DNA from: Ichthyophis bannanicus
Lineage: Eukaryota; Chordata; Amphibia; Gymnophiona; Ichthyophiidae
Length of the DNA stretch: 64,000 nt
Direction of reading: 5' to 3'
NCBI GenBank assembly: GCA_033557465.1
Contig: CM066031.1
Location: 1,065,264,444-1,065,328,443, forward strand
Each line of letters begins with the position of its first letter. Position 1 is the stretch's first letter. The translations under genes were made by a program, and so were the position numbers. This document shows positions 1 through 12,509 of the stretch, piece after piece. Below the pieces are notes generated by a model that was given only the letters and a program-made list of their open reading frames with translations, was not told the DNA's origin and ran no database searches.

Positions 1-685
1 GGGGCCCTCTTACAGTCCAAGGTGTGAAAGATGGTCTCCGCTCTGGAGGAGTGAGGTTTCGGGAAAAAGGTAGGTAGCACCACCTCCTGGTTGAGGTGAA
101 AAGACACCACCATTGGGAGGAATTTCGGGTGTGTGCGTAGTACAACCCTGTTCTTGTAGAACTTGGTATATGGCACCTCTGCCACTAGGGCTTGGAGCTT
201 GCTGACCCTCTGAATGCCACCAGGAACACGACTTTCCATGAGAGATATTTCAAATGACATGTAGCCAGGGGCTCGAAGGGCAGGCAGATGAGCTGTGCCA
301 GCACTACATTGAGATCCCACTCCGTCACTGGAGGGCGGACAGGGGGTTTTGACAGCCCCTCAGGAAGTGGGTTACCAGAGGCTGGGCAGAGAGGAGATTG
401 CCTTCAACAGGATGGTGTGCACACATGGGCACTGAGGTGCACCCTGATGGAGATTGATTTGAGCCCGGATTGCGAGAGATGAAGGAGGTACTGCAGCACC
501 AGCTGCACCAGGCAGGAGAACGGGGTCACCCATTGCTCTGTGCACCTCACTGAGAACCCACACCATTTGAATGCATAAGCCCTCCTGGTGGAGGTCTTAC
601 AGGAGGCCAGCAGGAACTCTTCCACTTCTCCTGAGAGGTTGAAAGGGTCTAAGATTACCTTTTCAGCAGTCACACTGTCAGTCAT
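1..685 (-). pseudogene. DIRS tyrosine recombinase, N-terminal and middle part (broken, truncated by window)
   Basis: The minus strand at 404-685 contains STRRAYAFKWCGFSVRC, the SAM-like N-terminal domain signature of DIRS recombinases. Further left a second frame reads EWDLNVVLAQL around 310-330, then FEPLAT and VVFLVAF, and about 50-110 reads FHLNQEVVLPTF. These blocks precede the catalytic Arg/His/Tyr region, which is beyond the window edge. The family enzyme joins circular element DNA to the genome, in place of an integrase. Several frame changes make this copy non-functional. The same blocks recur in D2 at 20375-20870. Confidence 0.8.
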
Positions 686-998
686 AGAGACCTCAGATTG
701 GGTTGCAGGATAGAGCCCTCTTCTTGAAACAAGACCCCCAGGGAATTCCCCAGGGGGATCGGTGCCTCAACTGAGAAGCGGAGGAGCAGCAGGAACCACA
801 GTTGCCTGGGCCACCATGGGGCCACCATGAAGCCACCAGGATTAGCAATGCTCTGTCGCGGAGAGCCTTGAAAAGGGTCTTAGCAGTCAACAGCATGGGT
901 GGGAAAGTGTACATGAGGCCTTCAGACCATCAGATGAGGAATGCATCTTCTGCTACCTGGCCCAGGTCGGGATAACAGGAACAGAAGCGGGGCAACTG

Positions 999-2487
999 TT
1001 AGTTGTCTGGGCTGGTGAAGAGGTCCACATCTGGGGTCCCCCAAAGTCGGAAGAGCTGGGTGGCCACTCTGGGGTCCAGCTGCCACTCGTGCAGTGGGAG
1101 GACCCTGCTCAGTCTGTCCACCAGGGCATTGTCCTGGCCTGGTAGATATACCACCCATAGGAGCATTCCTTGCTGAAGTGCATAGGAGCAGAGTGTCATT
1201 GCCTCACGGCAAAGAGTGTGAGACCATGTGCAACTTTGCTTGTTCACATAGAAATTTGCCACTTGGTTGTCCGTTTGGATCAGCACGGTGGAGGAAAGCT
1301 TGGAGGGCTAGATATATTGCCCAAAGCTTCAGAAGGTTGATCTCCTGGCTGACTTCGGCCTGTGACCAGCTGCCCTGAGTGCGAAGTTCCTCACAGTGGG
1401 CTCCCCATCCCAGCAGGGAAGAGTCTGTTGTGAGGACCCTTAGAGGGGACTTAAGGCTTGGAAGGGCATCCCTGCCTGAAGGTGTTGCGGATTTTGCCAC
1501 CACGTCAGGGAGTCTGCCAACTGATGGGTCACTAAAACTCTGTCTTGGAGGTGGCCTGTAGCCTGTGTCCACTGGTCTCAAAGGCACTGCTGGGCAACCC
1601 TCATGTGCAGACTGGCATCAGGGGCGACATGGACTATGGAGGCCATGTGGCCGAGTAGGCACAGCAGAAGCAGAGCCGACACCGAGGGACGGTGTTGCAT
1701 GTCTGCAGCCAATTCCCTGAGATGTTCAGCCTGATCCAGGGAAAGGGAGGCCTTTGCCTGAACATTGTCTAGCTTTGCCCCTATGAACTCCAGGCATTGT
1801 GTCTGGAGGTGGTGGGACTTTGGGGAGGGGGGGTTATCACGAACCCCAGATGTTTTAGGATCTGGATGGTGCATGCCGTAGCTTGCTGCACCTTGGGCAG
1901 CCGTGCCTCCTTTTATAAGCCAGTCATCAAGATAGGTGAAGAGAAATAATCCTTGGAGATGGAGGTAGGCAACCACTACTGTCAGGCACTTGGTGAAGAC
2001 CCTGGGGACGGACACCAGGCTGAAGGGTAGTACCCTCCCCCCACCATGAAGCAAAGATACTGCCTATGGCTGGGGTGAATGAGGATTTGGGTATAAGCAT
2101 CCTTCAGATCTAAGGAGCATAGCTAGTCTCCCTGTTGGAGGTAAGGCAGCAATGTCCCAAGGGACAACATCTTGAACTTTTCCCTCACCAGGAATTTGTT
2201 CAGGTTCTGCAGGTCTAGGATGGGCCATAGGCCCCCTGTCCTTTTTGGCATGAGAAAATACCTGGAGTAGAAGCCTTCACCCCTGAGATGCTGGGGTACT
2301 GGTTCCACCGCCTTGTCCTCCAGAAGGTCTGCGACTTCCTGCAGTAGGAGGTCCTGGTGAAGGGGAGACCTGGGAGGCTCTCCCAGGAGGAAAGGAGGAG
2401 GTATCTGTGCCAGATGGAGGAGGTAGCTCTCCCTGACCACCTGGAGTGCCCAGGAATTGGTGGCGATGGCTGGCCACCTGTGGGCAT
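999..2487 (-). pseudogene. DIRS reverse transcriptase and RNase H (broken)
   Basis: The RT fingers appear at 2123-2440 (GFYSRYFLMPKRTGG, then PILDLQNLNKFL). The catalytic YLDD motif is in FTYLDDWLIKGG within 1578-2054. RNase H follows at 1204-1587 (VLTTDSSLLGWGAH, then EINLLKLWAIYLAL) and 999-1286 (IQTDNQVANFYVNKQ, then LPGQDNALVDRLSR and VDLFTSPDN). The YLDDW form and the LPGxDNxxxDxLSR motif are characteristic of DIRS and related RTs. The enzyme would copy element RNA into DNA. At least three frame changes and stops separate the segments, so this copy cannot make the enzyme. Confidence 0.88.
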
Positions 2488-2632
2488 AGCAGATGAGCTG
2501 TCCCCCTATGGGCTGCTGTCCTCCTTGGGGAAGAGGCTATGCCCAAGGAGTCAAAAGCTCCCCCCAGGCTGGGATGGAGCAGACACCTGGAGCTTGGGAG
2601 TCTTCTGTTTACAAGGGCCATGCCCCTATCCC

Positions 2633-4446
2633 TTAGTCTGCTGACCCTGCTGGAGAGGCTTGGAAATGTGGGTCGTTTTTGTAAGCAGCCCCTTTCCTCG
2701 GGTAAAAGGGCTTTTTACCAAGCCCTTCCATCAGGGAAGGGTAGCAGTCTTTTTGGTTTGCCAAAGAGGTCCTCCCCTTGGCATGGGACATTGACCAATT
2801 TGTCCTGAACCCATTGCTCGAGGTCGGAAGACTGTAGCCAGGCTTGGCATGGGCACCGATGCCCGCCACAGCTACTCTAGATGCTGACTTTAAGCCATCA
2901 TAGGCTGCTTGAGTCATGAACTTGAAGCACTCATGAATGGCTCTGGACAGGTTCCTGAACAGCTGCAGGGGTTTCTCAGAAAGACCAGATGAGAATCTAG
3001 CAAGCTCCTTCACCAGGTCTCTCAGGTACATGCCCATGTACAGCTGTAGGCCTGGATCCAGCCAGTGAGCATCAAGCCCTGGTAGCACCTTCTGCCGAGG
3101 GCATCCAAGGTGAGGGCCTTCCTACCCGGGAGCACCGAGGAATGTATCTTCTGATTCTTCAGTCGATGCATGGCCGATTTCACCACCATAGATTTATGCA
3201 GCAGTTTGCCTTTGGAAGCCCAGGCTCTGGCGGATCAGATACATTGAGTCAAGCCACTTGCTCATGGCAGGCACTGACACTAGTGTTTCCCACATGTGGA
3301 GCAGGAGCTGTTCCAGGATGGGTGGGATAGGTACGGTCAACGTTTCTCTCGGTGGGATCTCATACTGGAGAATTTCTTGTTCCTCTGTCTGAGGGTCCTC
3401 CTCCGATTCTGTCGGGAATGCCGATCTCCTTGACATGTCCCGCACAAAGTCAAGGAATGCCATGTTCTCAGGTGATGACAGATGCTGAGACTCGGAGCAG
3501 GGTGGGTCCGAAGGGACGTCGCAGTGGTGATGGGTGTCGGGGGGGGGGGGGGAAATCCTCATCCACTGTCTCCCATGCCAAGTAATCTGTGGAAGGCTCG
3601 AGGGGACGGCAGCCCGAAGGCTCCAGGCCCGAGATTGCCCAAACCCCTCTGAGGCCCTGCAGCTGGTGTCATGCCCTCTAGCCTGGAAAGACCTCCGTTC
3701 CATAGAGTGGGACCCGGAACGAGACCTTGGGTGAGGATCAACTCTGGGCTGTATGGCCTTGATAATCAGCTTGGCCTCCGGGGACATCCTCGATGTCAAG
3801 GACCTGATAGTCTGGGCTGTGCCAGACATTAGCACCCGTTGCTGTTCCATGAAGACAGAAAAGCTGTGCTCCAGGGCTGCCATTCTGGTCTCCAGTCCAG
3901 ATGGCTCTGCAGCCTTCAGCACAAGCATCGTCGAAATCTGGCCTGGTGCTGGTTCCCCCAAAGGGGAGTCCTCAATGAATATGGTCTCAGGTGTCTGGGG
4001 CTGATCTCCGGGCAATTTCTTCTGGGAATTCTTGGTAGACTGCTCCTGCTCAGAGCTCTCAGATGAGTGGCGTGGACTGCGGGACCTGGCTCGGGGCTTA
4101 CCTGGCCTGACAGAACCATCCAGGGATGCTGTTTGAGGGTTTCTTCTTCTTGTGTTCCCTCAAGACAGACCCCCTTTCTGAAGGCCCACAGCAACGACCA
4201 GGGTCCGCAGGGGTACCACAGGAGTCTGAGGCTTCAGATGGGGACTTGGCATTCGGAAGCTCCGTGGACTCCGGGAAAAACTTATCATGCTGCTGCTGAC
4301 AGCTGTTAAGGGCCTTGGTGGACATCTTGTTACAAAGACCACAGGCCACGGTCTGGCCTGAGGCAGTGCAGGCAGCAGTCGTGTGTATCGGTAAGTGACA
4401 TGATTTTCGTACACTGATCACACTTCTTGAAGTCTATGGTAGCCAT
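2633..4446 (-). pseudogene. DIRS Gag-like ORF1 (broken)
   Basis: The likely start is the ATG at 4446, beginning MATIDFKKCDQC. An N-terminal cysteine/histidine cluster (C-x2-C, then D-x-H-x2-C-x2-C) resembles the N-terminus of the Gag-like protein in element D3 at 31609. Open segments follow in shifting frames: 4098-4421, 3194-4015 (acidic and Ser/Pro rich, with a coil-like LETRMAALEHSF stretch) and 2633-3088 (basic C-terminal part ending in GSAD). A run of 12 G at 3540-3551 is one place where the frame may have slipped. In DIRS elements ORF1 is the structural protein that packages element RNA; that role is taken from the family. Confidence 0.7.
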
Positions 4447-4685
4447 GGGGGGAAAACGTACCGCAGCGAGGTCAAAGACCCACAGTGCTGCAAGTTGGAA
4501 AAAGGGGGCGAAGGCACCAAAGGGAAAAAAACCCCCAGATACGGACCAGAGACTTGATGCTGGAGCAGCGGGCTTGGGTGATGGGAAGAGTATTAGTGTA
4601 CCATCAGAGAGAAGAGTATGAAATTTGGTTAAAGAAATCAACTTTTTACAGGGGAAAGCAGACAGACATCTGAAATGTTCCATGG

Positions 4686-4861
4686 AAAAAAGGAGACTGA
4701 GTAAGATGGCACCCTTGGGCGGGAAGGAGACCACTCATGCATGGTGGCATTTCCCAAAGGCTTTCTTTGAAAGCTGGCGAGATGCTTCCACAAGGGCTCA
4801 GTAGGTGCTGACGTCGCCCATATGTGAAGAGTAACTTCCTGCTTGTTCCCAGAGAATTCAA
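4686..4861 (-). repeat. Terminal inverted repeat of D1 (5' end of element)
   Basis: Read on the minus strand, this segment begins with GGGAACAAGCAGGAAG, continues through CCAGCTTTCAAAGAAAG and ends near GGTGCCATCTTACTCAGT. The same order of blocks is seen at 16730-16880, the left terminal repeat of D2. In DIRS elements the terminal repeats carry the promoter and are regenerated through the internal complementary region. Confidence 0.8.
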
Positions 4862-4956
4862 TGCTATACAAGAGAATAACCAGCCAGGGGGAGCAGAAGG
4901 TTTAAAGTTTGCCTAGAACACCATCACTCTGAATCAACTCTGGAGCCGGCCCTACA
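4862..4956 (+). mobile_element. Non-autonomous hAT element, 3' half
   Basis: The segment ends in GGAGCCGGCCCTA and contains AAGGTTTAAAGTTTGCCTAG. It matches the right half of the complete 180-base element at 40349-40528 and, inverted, the copy at 37762-37918. It starts exactly where D1 ends, so D1 appears to have inserted into this element; the other half should lie left of the window. Confidence 0.65.
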
Positions 4957-7719
4957 TTTCTCTCTTTATCTTACAGTTATTCTGTTTGCTGAAATGAGCA
5001 CTTTTCAAATTCTATTTGTGTCCTGGAGCAGGTATAGCCATGGATGTCTGAAGGCAATGTGATATATGCAGGGTGGGTCTAAAATTGGGTGCAAATGTAC
5101 ATCTTTTTCAGCATGCCCCCAAATGCCACCATGAGACTAAGACGTGATTGTGTCTACATATGTATCTTTGGAGCTTTATACAGTGTCCCAGGGAAAGTCC
5201 ATGTGATTTCTACATTGGAATGACCATTTTCAGATGTGGAAATCATTATTAGGGCTTCTAAAATAATCCCCTTACTGTTTATATATTAGCATCAGTGGAC
5301 AGAATGCCCTAAGAGATAATCTGCATGGTCTGCAGTGTCCAAAAGCTTTGCAAGCCAAATTTGAGTTAATGTGCACTAAGCTCCAGTGTTTCACAGTGCA
5401 CACTCCTTGTGGCATGCTTCAGCAAAATTAAGTTATAATTAATTTGCTTGACTGAAAATAAGTCTAAGTCTTTCTATTTAATCATGGTTCTTTTTCCAAT
5501 ATTATAGTCTTCCAGTAAAATAATGATTACAATACTTAATTAAAATATGAAGCACATTTTAAAAAAAAAACTAAAGTACTCATGGGAGAAAATGTTTCAT
5601 CCAGCCCACAACACAGTGTTTTTTTCATTAAAGGAAATAATTAACTAGAAAATACTGAAGTATGGTAACTGCATAAAAGAAATTAGAAACCTGATGAGCT
5701 CCATGGATTTTTACCTGATGTAAGGTGATTCACTAATGAAAATAATTAAAGCAGCTGCCCAACTCATTTTTCCACAGGCAGAACAGACTTACTATTATGT
5801 GAGACCCATGTACTGAAGACCAGGGTGTAGGATCCATATGTGGACTTAATTGAAAGACTTCACTGGCCTATGCTGCTTCACATTTGTTCTTACAAATTCT
5901 GGTGGAGCTAATGGGAGATGCTTCAAAGGAACAGGAAAGCGACAAAGTAATATTCAACACAGGTAGTTACTAAAGTGCGCTAATGCATGTTATTTTAACA
6001 CAGGTCCCATATTATTCAATGGAATCTACTTAGTTAGAACGAGCGTCAATGGCGAATTAAGACCCCATAATCTCTTAGATTTTTACCTATATATACACAC
6101 ACAAGTATTTAAAAGGTGACTGATTAGCACATGCTTAAAACCTGTGCTAAGGAGCACTACCAGCAAAGCTAGTAACCTAACTTCTCATCCACTCACCTCT
6201 CATGCTGTCCTGAGGAAAGCAAAGCAAATGCCAGAAATAGTGGCTGAAGTGTTAATCAAGGTCCCAGTTCTCAGAGGTTTAGAACCAAGATGTGCTACCA
6301 CTTTGCTAGGCATCTACTCCTCCAGACATTCATTAGTTACAAGCCTGTCAACAATTTGCTTGTCTGCAAGTCATCTCCCCCAGCTGCCCTCCAGCGGGCA
6401 CAGGCCTGCAGGACATGGCATTCCAGCTCTTCTCCAGCTGGTCATAAACTGTAAGACTTTCAGTCCTCTCCCCCAGCTGGTCATAACTGCAGAGTTTCTC
6501 TCTACTCTCAGGTGGAAGGATGAATAACCCTTTCACATCCTCCTTTTATTTTGTCATGGACATAGATCAGTATCTGAGACCCCACTGAATAGGAAACTCT
6601 TTACTCCACAGTATCAGCTTGGCTGAAAAGCGGTTTCAGTAAAAGACAAAGGGTCACATATTCAACAGTGGCGATTAGCACAGCTGAAGTGGCTAGTTGC
6701 CGCTGCTGAAACTTAAACTTGGATATTTAATGCTGGGACCACATCCGAGCCCCAGAACTGACTATTTAGCTTCCCAGCAGTCTGGGTAACCCAAATGGGT
6801 AGCAGCGATATTCAACCGCTGCCCGGTTAGCTTTTGTGACAAAAGTTAGGCCAGCCTTTACTGCACCTGACTTTCACTATGTCTTGATAGCCGGACAGCA
6901 ACTCAATATCTCCGCTGCCCGGTCACTAACGGGTGCCACTCCCAGGGCATACAGTGGCGGCACCCACAGATATCCAGCAGCACTAACCATGCAGATTCCA
7001 GTCTGCTAACTCGGAATGCTTCTACAATAACCATCAATTTCTCCTGAACAATTTAACCTACAACTTTTTCCAAATAGGCATATCTATATTACAACTACAT
7101 AAACCTATTCCCAATTGATGTTTAAGTTTCCCAATTAAATTTCTTAAGACACTGCAACCTGAATGCCCAGCCATTTCTGATCCCAGCCTGAGGGTAAGTA
7201 ACAGATCTACTCTCCACTTTAGATAATTTTTTTAAGGTGATTGAATTCTGAAGTTATATGAAAGATGTGCAAATGTAGAACAGCTCTGGTTGAAGCCTTA
7301 AGAACTAGTATTACCAATCACAACTTTCAGCTCTGTCTATGTTAAAAACAAAATGATGTTTTCCCACACAACTTATGGATGTAGCCTATAACCAAATAAA
7401 CAAAGAAAATATAAGAGAAAAATGAGAAGCATGAACTTCTGCATCCATCAAGGCTTCTCAACTCTGAGGACTTCCTACTCAAACTGGTTTGTAAGATTGC
7501 AACTCCTGTATATCAAGAAGAAAGTGGTCTCACTCACAAAAGCTCTTACATAATCTACATCATGTTAGTTGCACAATTGGGTGCCGAGTGGCAGGGCTGA
7601 TCCTGTGAGTACGAGGCCCAGGAAGATTCAAACCCAGCCCTAAGATATTGAAGAGCGCAGGGTGATGAAATTGAAGAGCAGGGGGTGAGGAGCACTATAT
7701 CTTCTGGTTCAGCACATAT
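4957..7719. other. Unassigned intergenic sequence
   Basis: I see no gene here. The stretch is AT-rich to 6100. A pair of short direct repeats (CCAGCTGGTCATAA) lies near 6434 and 6473. The segment 6590-7020 is less AT-rich, with repeated CCGCTGCCCGGT-type blocks near 6815 and 6911, and could be an old non-autonomous DNA transposon. I cannot find terminal repeats or target duplications that would settle this. Confidence 0.4.
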
Positions 7720-8525
7720 ATCTATGCATTGGCCACTGCAGCTCTTGCTCCATCAGTGCATTTGAGAACCGGGATTACTTCATTTACTTACCTCGCTGAT
7801 CTTGACAAAATTGGATTACTGCAACTTGCTCTTAGCGGGAGTACCCTGGGTACATCTGCATCGGTTGCAATTACAACAGAATACTGCACTAAAGTTAATT
7901 CTACAGAGTAAGGAAGTATGATCATGTAACTATGTTGCTCTGGGAGCAACAATGGTGACCTGTGGCCAATAGAATAAAATATTGGTTCATATTTCTTATA
8001 TCCTGTGCTGTTCACTCTAGAAAACCACTATATCTGGACTCTTTACTGATTTCCTATACTCCCAGTTGTTCCCTATAGTCTTTCCAGGCAAATCATCTAG
8101 TGTTTCCTTCCTACAGAGTTATTCGTCATGAATCTATCCACAGATCTTGCTTTGGATGCTTGGCTCTTTCATGGTGAAATTGGTTTCCCTGCTCAGAACG
8201 CTCTAGAGCTAAATTTAAAACAGGTCTTAAAACCTGGCTCTTTGACCAGTCTTTCCCATCTGGCTAGATGCAATCACTGAGACACTTTTTTCTCCTATCT
8301 TCTGTGGTCCCTTAACTACAGTTTAAGGATTTAAGCTGTTGTGCTATTTCATCCCTGTTCCTATCGTGTATCTATTGTATAATTTTAGTGTTTGCACAAT
8401 GATTTTTACACTTTTATATTTGTACATATATGTTTTTCAGTGTATTTTTCAGCCAATTCTGAACCACCTGGATGTCACTGTACCAGAAGTGGTATATCAG
8501 ATGACAAATAAAATAAATAAACCGT
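7720..8525 (+). mobile_element. L2-type LINE, 3' fragment
   Basis: Broken frames give the L2 C-terminal signature: a LDYCNLLLAGVP-like stretch near 7825, a LQLQQN-like stretch near 7865 and LKTWLFDQSF near 8230-8260, which matches the usual end of L2 ORF2. An AT-rich 3' untranslated part ends in ACAAATAAAATAAATAAACC near 8520. There is no reverse transcriptase core, so this is a 5'-truncated dead copy. Confidence 0.6.
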
Positions 8526-9015
8526 TGCCAGATACATGGTTATGCGATTGACTAGATAGAACATACACAGTAAGAAACCAATAAAATGTAAAATCAGCTC
8601 TTCAGAACCCAGAACTTTCCGCCCAGGAAAGCAGAAAATAACTCTACCCACAAAATATGACCTTTTGGTAAAGCCTACTAAATCTCCAAATGACCACCAT
8701 TTCTCCCCTCCTGTCCCATACTTTCAGGTTGCAGAAAAGAAAATGGATTAGCAGCAGGAGACAGAATTTCCTGAAAACGTGGACTCTGCACATAGACTCA
8801 GAAATATATACCATAAAATCCAGCGTTCAGCTACATAGTCAGTTATAACCATCTAAAGACTCATGTCTTCTGAGGTTCACAGGCCAGCCTTTCTGATGGC
8901 CTTTTGCAGTGCATTTTTCCTAGAAAAAAAAAGGTGCTGGTACTCATATACAGGGCTCTTTCATTACTAGAAAATGACAATAAGTCAATTTTATCAGGCA
9001 ATGAAAAATGTAACA
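8526..9015. other. Unassigned sequence between two LINE ends
   Basis: No open frame longer than background, no inverted terminal repeats and no recognisable repeat family are seen here. Confidence 0.35.
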
Positions 9016-9545
9016 GCTAATCTTCCGCCATTGTTGCTATGCTCATGTCATCTCTCTTCTCAAGTCACTTCATTGGCTCCCTATCCGTTTCCACATCCAG
9101 TTCAAACTTCTACTAATTCCCTATAAGTGCCTTCATTCAGCTGCTCCTTACTACCTTTCCTCTCCTTACACCTCTCCTCGGGAACTCCACTCTTCTGGCA
9201 GATCCCTTCTAAATGTGCCTCTCTCATCCACTGCCAACTCCAGACTTCAGTCTTTCTACCTTGCTGCTCCTTATGCCTGGAACAAACTACCTAAGGCTCC
9301 ATCTGTGGCCCTGTTCAAATCAAGGCCAAACACCCATTTCTTTGGGACTGCTTTGGATTCTGATCCCCCTTGTCTCCTGTTCACCTCCTATGTGTTTCCT
9401 TACCATTCCCCTAGATATAGCCTAGTTCCCAGTTGTTGTGTTGCCTTCCTTGACTAGACTGTAAGCTCTTATGAGCAGGGATGGTCTTACATTTTCTGTA
9501 CAACGCTACGTATGCCTTGTAGTGCTATACAAATAAGTAGTAGTA
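9016..9545 (+). mobile_element. L2-like LINE, 3' fragment with (TAG)n tail
   Basis: Around 9050-9085 the plus strand encodes LKSLHWLPI, a hallmark of the L2-group C-terminus. A frame at 9215-9457 follows with AAPYAWNKLPKAP and FKSRPNTHFF, the family WNxLP block. The 3' end reads ACTGTAAGCTCTTATGAGCA and finishes in a short TAG repeat at 9537-9548. It belongs to a subfamily different from the ATAAATA-tailed L2 copies elsewhere in the window. Confidence 0.65.
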
Positions 9546-9944
9546 GTAAGCCCAACCCATGGGAGGGACTGGGATGTTACTTTAGGGGAAGTATATTCCT
9601 GATTTTGGGGGAAAAGAAGCATCTATTTTCCTGAAATCATCATCAGTGTTCTGTCTACCACTCTTAGATAGCAGAAGCAAAGAAAAAGAGAGGACCTCTG
9701 TTCCTACATGGTCACCCCGTTGTATAACATATATACCAAATCTCAGCAAAGCAACACTACAATTAAAGTATGCTAGGAACGAAGAAAAATAATGCATACT
9801 GGCCACACGCCGCCCAGGATAAAAAGGTGCCCACCTGTAGCTTACTCACTAGCACTGACAATGGTGGTTGCGATAGTGCAAGTGCTGCAGAAGCAGGTAA
9901 CATCCCTGCCCCAGATAAACGCCTGTTCACGGACCCACTGTGGC
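9546..9944. other. Unassigned spacer
   Basis: Short sequence between an L2-like tail and the R4 element. No gene or repeat is recognised. Confidence 0.3.
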
Positions 9945-10042
9945 AGGAGATAATCCTCTTAAACCACATAAATTAATGAAAAAGTTAACTACAGTTAAGT
10001 GGAATTCTGCAGATAAAGAGGAGATAATGTACTGCTATTTTT

Positions 10043-10456
10043 ATGCTACAAACCCTATATTTAAATCAAGAGGGTATACAAAGTGTCCATCAAAAGCTGG
10101 AAGTAAGAGGAAAACTGCCATTAGAAAAACTGCAAAAAAATAACAGATGCAAATTTAAGATCAAAGAAAATAAGTACCTGAATGATAACATCTTGAAGCA
10201 ATTAAGGGTTTCCGAGGACAAAGAAATACTGGGAGAAGGGGATTTAGTTGAGAGTACCAGAAGAAAGGGAGACACAGAAAAGGAAGAGGGGGAGATAGAG
10301 TTGAGAAATTTGGAACTGCAGGAGAGTGAGCTGAATAAAGGAAAGGTCAATAAATTAACTGAATTGGAGGAAGCAGAGGAGGAAAAGGAAAGGGAAGAGA
10401 AAGACCTTCAGGTGGAGAAATTCAAGATAGAACTCCTAGTCCATATGGAAAGATGA
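10043..10456 (+). pseudogene. R4-like LINE, N-terminal segment
   Basis: A 137-codon frame, highly charged (rich in E, K and L), with a long predicted coiled coil over residues 60-130 (LQESELNKGKVNKLTELEEA). It lies directly upstream of R4 RT fragments and in the same orientation, so it is probably the N-terminal part of the same polyprotein. I see no DNA-binding motif in it. A stop at 10456 separates it from the next recognisable piece at 10695-10880 (LRSKILRKIQDTKLKHAALI). Confidence 0.5.
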
Positions 10457-11429
10457 ATATGCCTGGTTCCAAGCAAGGGAAAGTTTACCCACGCTAAATT
10501 TAACACCAAAGGCTAGAAGTATAATAATTAAGATGAACAAAGCCATATTAGTATAAAGGGACCATTTATTGACATCACTGGAATTAATCAAATACAATAT
10601 TGTGCAGCTAAAATTAAAGAATAGAATGCAAGGCCAGAAGAAAGAGAATAACAGTTCCTTCATGGAAAAAGCACATTGAAGGAAAAAACAATCATTGCAT
10701 GCAGAGGTATCCCTGATGGATGGGTATCTAAAAGGGTTACGATCAAAGATATTAAGGAAGATCCAAGACACCAAGCTGAAGCATGCTGCATTAATAGAAA
10801 ATGACCTGAAATTTATATGTTCCAACAATAAATTGAAAAAAGCAGCAGAAGCACAAAAACTTCAAAGATATCAAAAGTAAACTATTTAGAGAACCCAAAA
10901 CAATTCTACAGGGAACTAGGGAAGAGCATTAATATGGTAAAAGCACCTCCAACCAAAGCCGAAACTGAAACCTTCTGAAGAAAGCTATATGAGGACCCTA
11001 TACAGGACAATCACAAAGCAGAATGTTTTTTCTAAATGCTTCTCTGTGCTGGGTAACCAAACATCAAACCTATGGAATGGCCTTTAGTAACAAAGGAAGA
11101 GCTGGAATGTGGGTTAAAATAAGCCCCAAATTGTAAGAGCCCTGGCCCAGATGGAATAACCAACTTTTGGCTCAAACAGTTAACATCACTCCACCAAGAC
11201 TGGCGAACTGTAAAAATCAATTGTTCGAGCAACCGGACTTAACACCACCATGGCTTACTATAGGAAGTACTTTTTTCATTACAAAGGGAGACCAGACTAA
11301 CTTTCCTAAAAATTATAGACCAATAATCTGTTTACCTACAATCTATAAACCGTTTACTGTGATAGATGCTCAATAACATCATGATGATAGAGCAAAAGGG
11401 CAATAAGAGGAGCATATGGAACTAAAGAC

Positions 11430-12221
11430 CAATTAATGCTGAATAAGGCCATTATGGCCAGTGCTAAGAAAGGAAGAAATCTCAGTACAGAATGGATTGA
11501 TTATAAGAAAGCATTTGACAGCATCCCACACTTTTGGATAATACATTGCCTTGAAATGTATAAAATAAATTCTGGTTTGATAGAGTACATTAAGTTCAAT
11601 ATGACAATGTAGCAATCCACATTCTTTTTGAGATACTCCAATGGTCAGTACATCATTCCTAACATTAAAATCCAGCGAGGAATATTTCAGGGAGATTCCC
11701 TGTCACCACTTCTGTTTTGTTTGGCACTTAATCCAATAAGTGCTTTCATCAACTCTTTGGGGTATGGATTTAGCCTGAATTCTAAAGATGATAACAACAC
11801 AGAAGCAACTTCCCATCTGCTATTCATAGATGATCTGAAACTCTACAGTTCCAGCATCCAACAATTAGCAGAGCAACTTTGTGTGGTGAAAAGCTTTTCT
11901 GATGACATCAGGATGAAATTTGGCCTTGACAAGTGTGCTAAGGCAAACTTTTTCAGAGGAAAATTGAGCAAAACCAAAAACATCTCCCTTGCTGAGGGCT
12001 GTGACATATATCCTTTCCTGGTCAAGGTCCTTGATAAGTATCTCGGAATAGAGGAAGGAATGGCATTCGAGCAGAAACTATTGAGAGAGAAGATCAGTAA
12101 AGAATATTACAGGAGATTAAAACTGTTATTGAAAAGTGCTTTGACATCCCAAAATAACATACAAGCCATCAATCAGCTGGCAATTCCTGTACTCTCATAC
12201 AGTTTTGGGATTGTGGATTGA
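11430..12221 (+). pseudogene. R4-like LINE reverse transcriptase
   Basis: From about 11440, after the 5' frames break, one reads LMLNKAIMASAKKGRNLS, WIDYKKAFDSIPH and then, in the 197-codon frame 11628-12221, IKIQRGIFQGDSLSPLLF, THE catalytic LLFIDDLKLYSS and LSYSFGIVD. FIDD is the A/YxDD-type catalytic box of the R4/Dong group. The thumb block KYLGIEEG is near 12045. The enzyme primes DNA synthesis at a nicked target in this family. Stops upstream (near 11608) and at 12221 break the frame, so this copy is inactive. Confidence 0.85.
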
Positions 12222-12509
12222 CCTCATAAAGATCCTGAAAAACTGGATGTGTGAACAAGAAAACTCCTCCGTGCTCATGAAGTTATTTATAAGAATCAGT
12301 GTATGCCAAGACTGTACATTTCTAGAGCTGAAAGAGGGCTAGGACTTATAGAGATTGACTACATCTGCAGAGCTACTATCATAGGCCTCCGAGCCTGACA
12401 GCATGATTGGATCCAAATATGCAAAAAGTGTTGAAATATGAAAGTAAACATCCAGAATCCGTTTCCATCATCAAACTTGGACAAGCGTTTTGACGATTAG
12501 AATGAATGA

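Larger units (their letters stand above)
1..4861 (-). mobile_element. DIRS-type tyrosine-recombinase retrotransposon D1 (3' end outside window)
   Basis: On the minus strand the order from right to left is Gag-like protein, reverse transcriptase, RNase H and tyrosine recombinase, which is the DIRS order. The right terminus near 4861 is followed by half of a small hAT element. The last 175 bases match, inverted, the left terminal repeat of element D2 at 16692, so D1 and D2 belong to one family. All coding regions carry frameshifts or stops, so the copy is inactive. The left end, with the recombinase C-terminus and the internal complementary region, lies outside the window. Confidence 0.88.

Noticed and set aside
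3540..3551. G run as a regulatory quadruplex
   Set aside because: A single run of G inside a dead Gag frame; more likely a slippage site or sequencing artefact.
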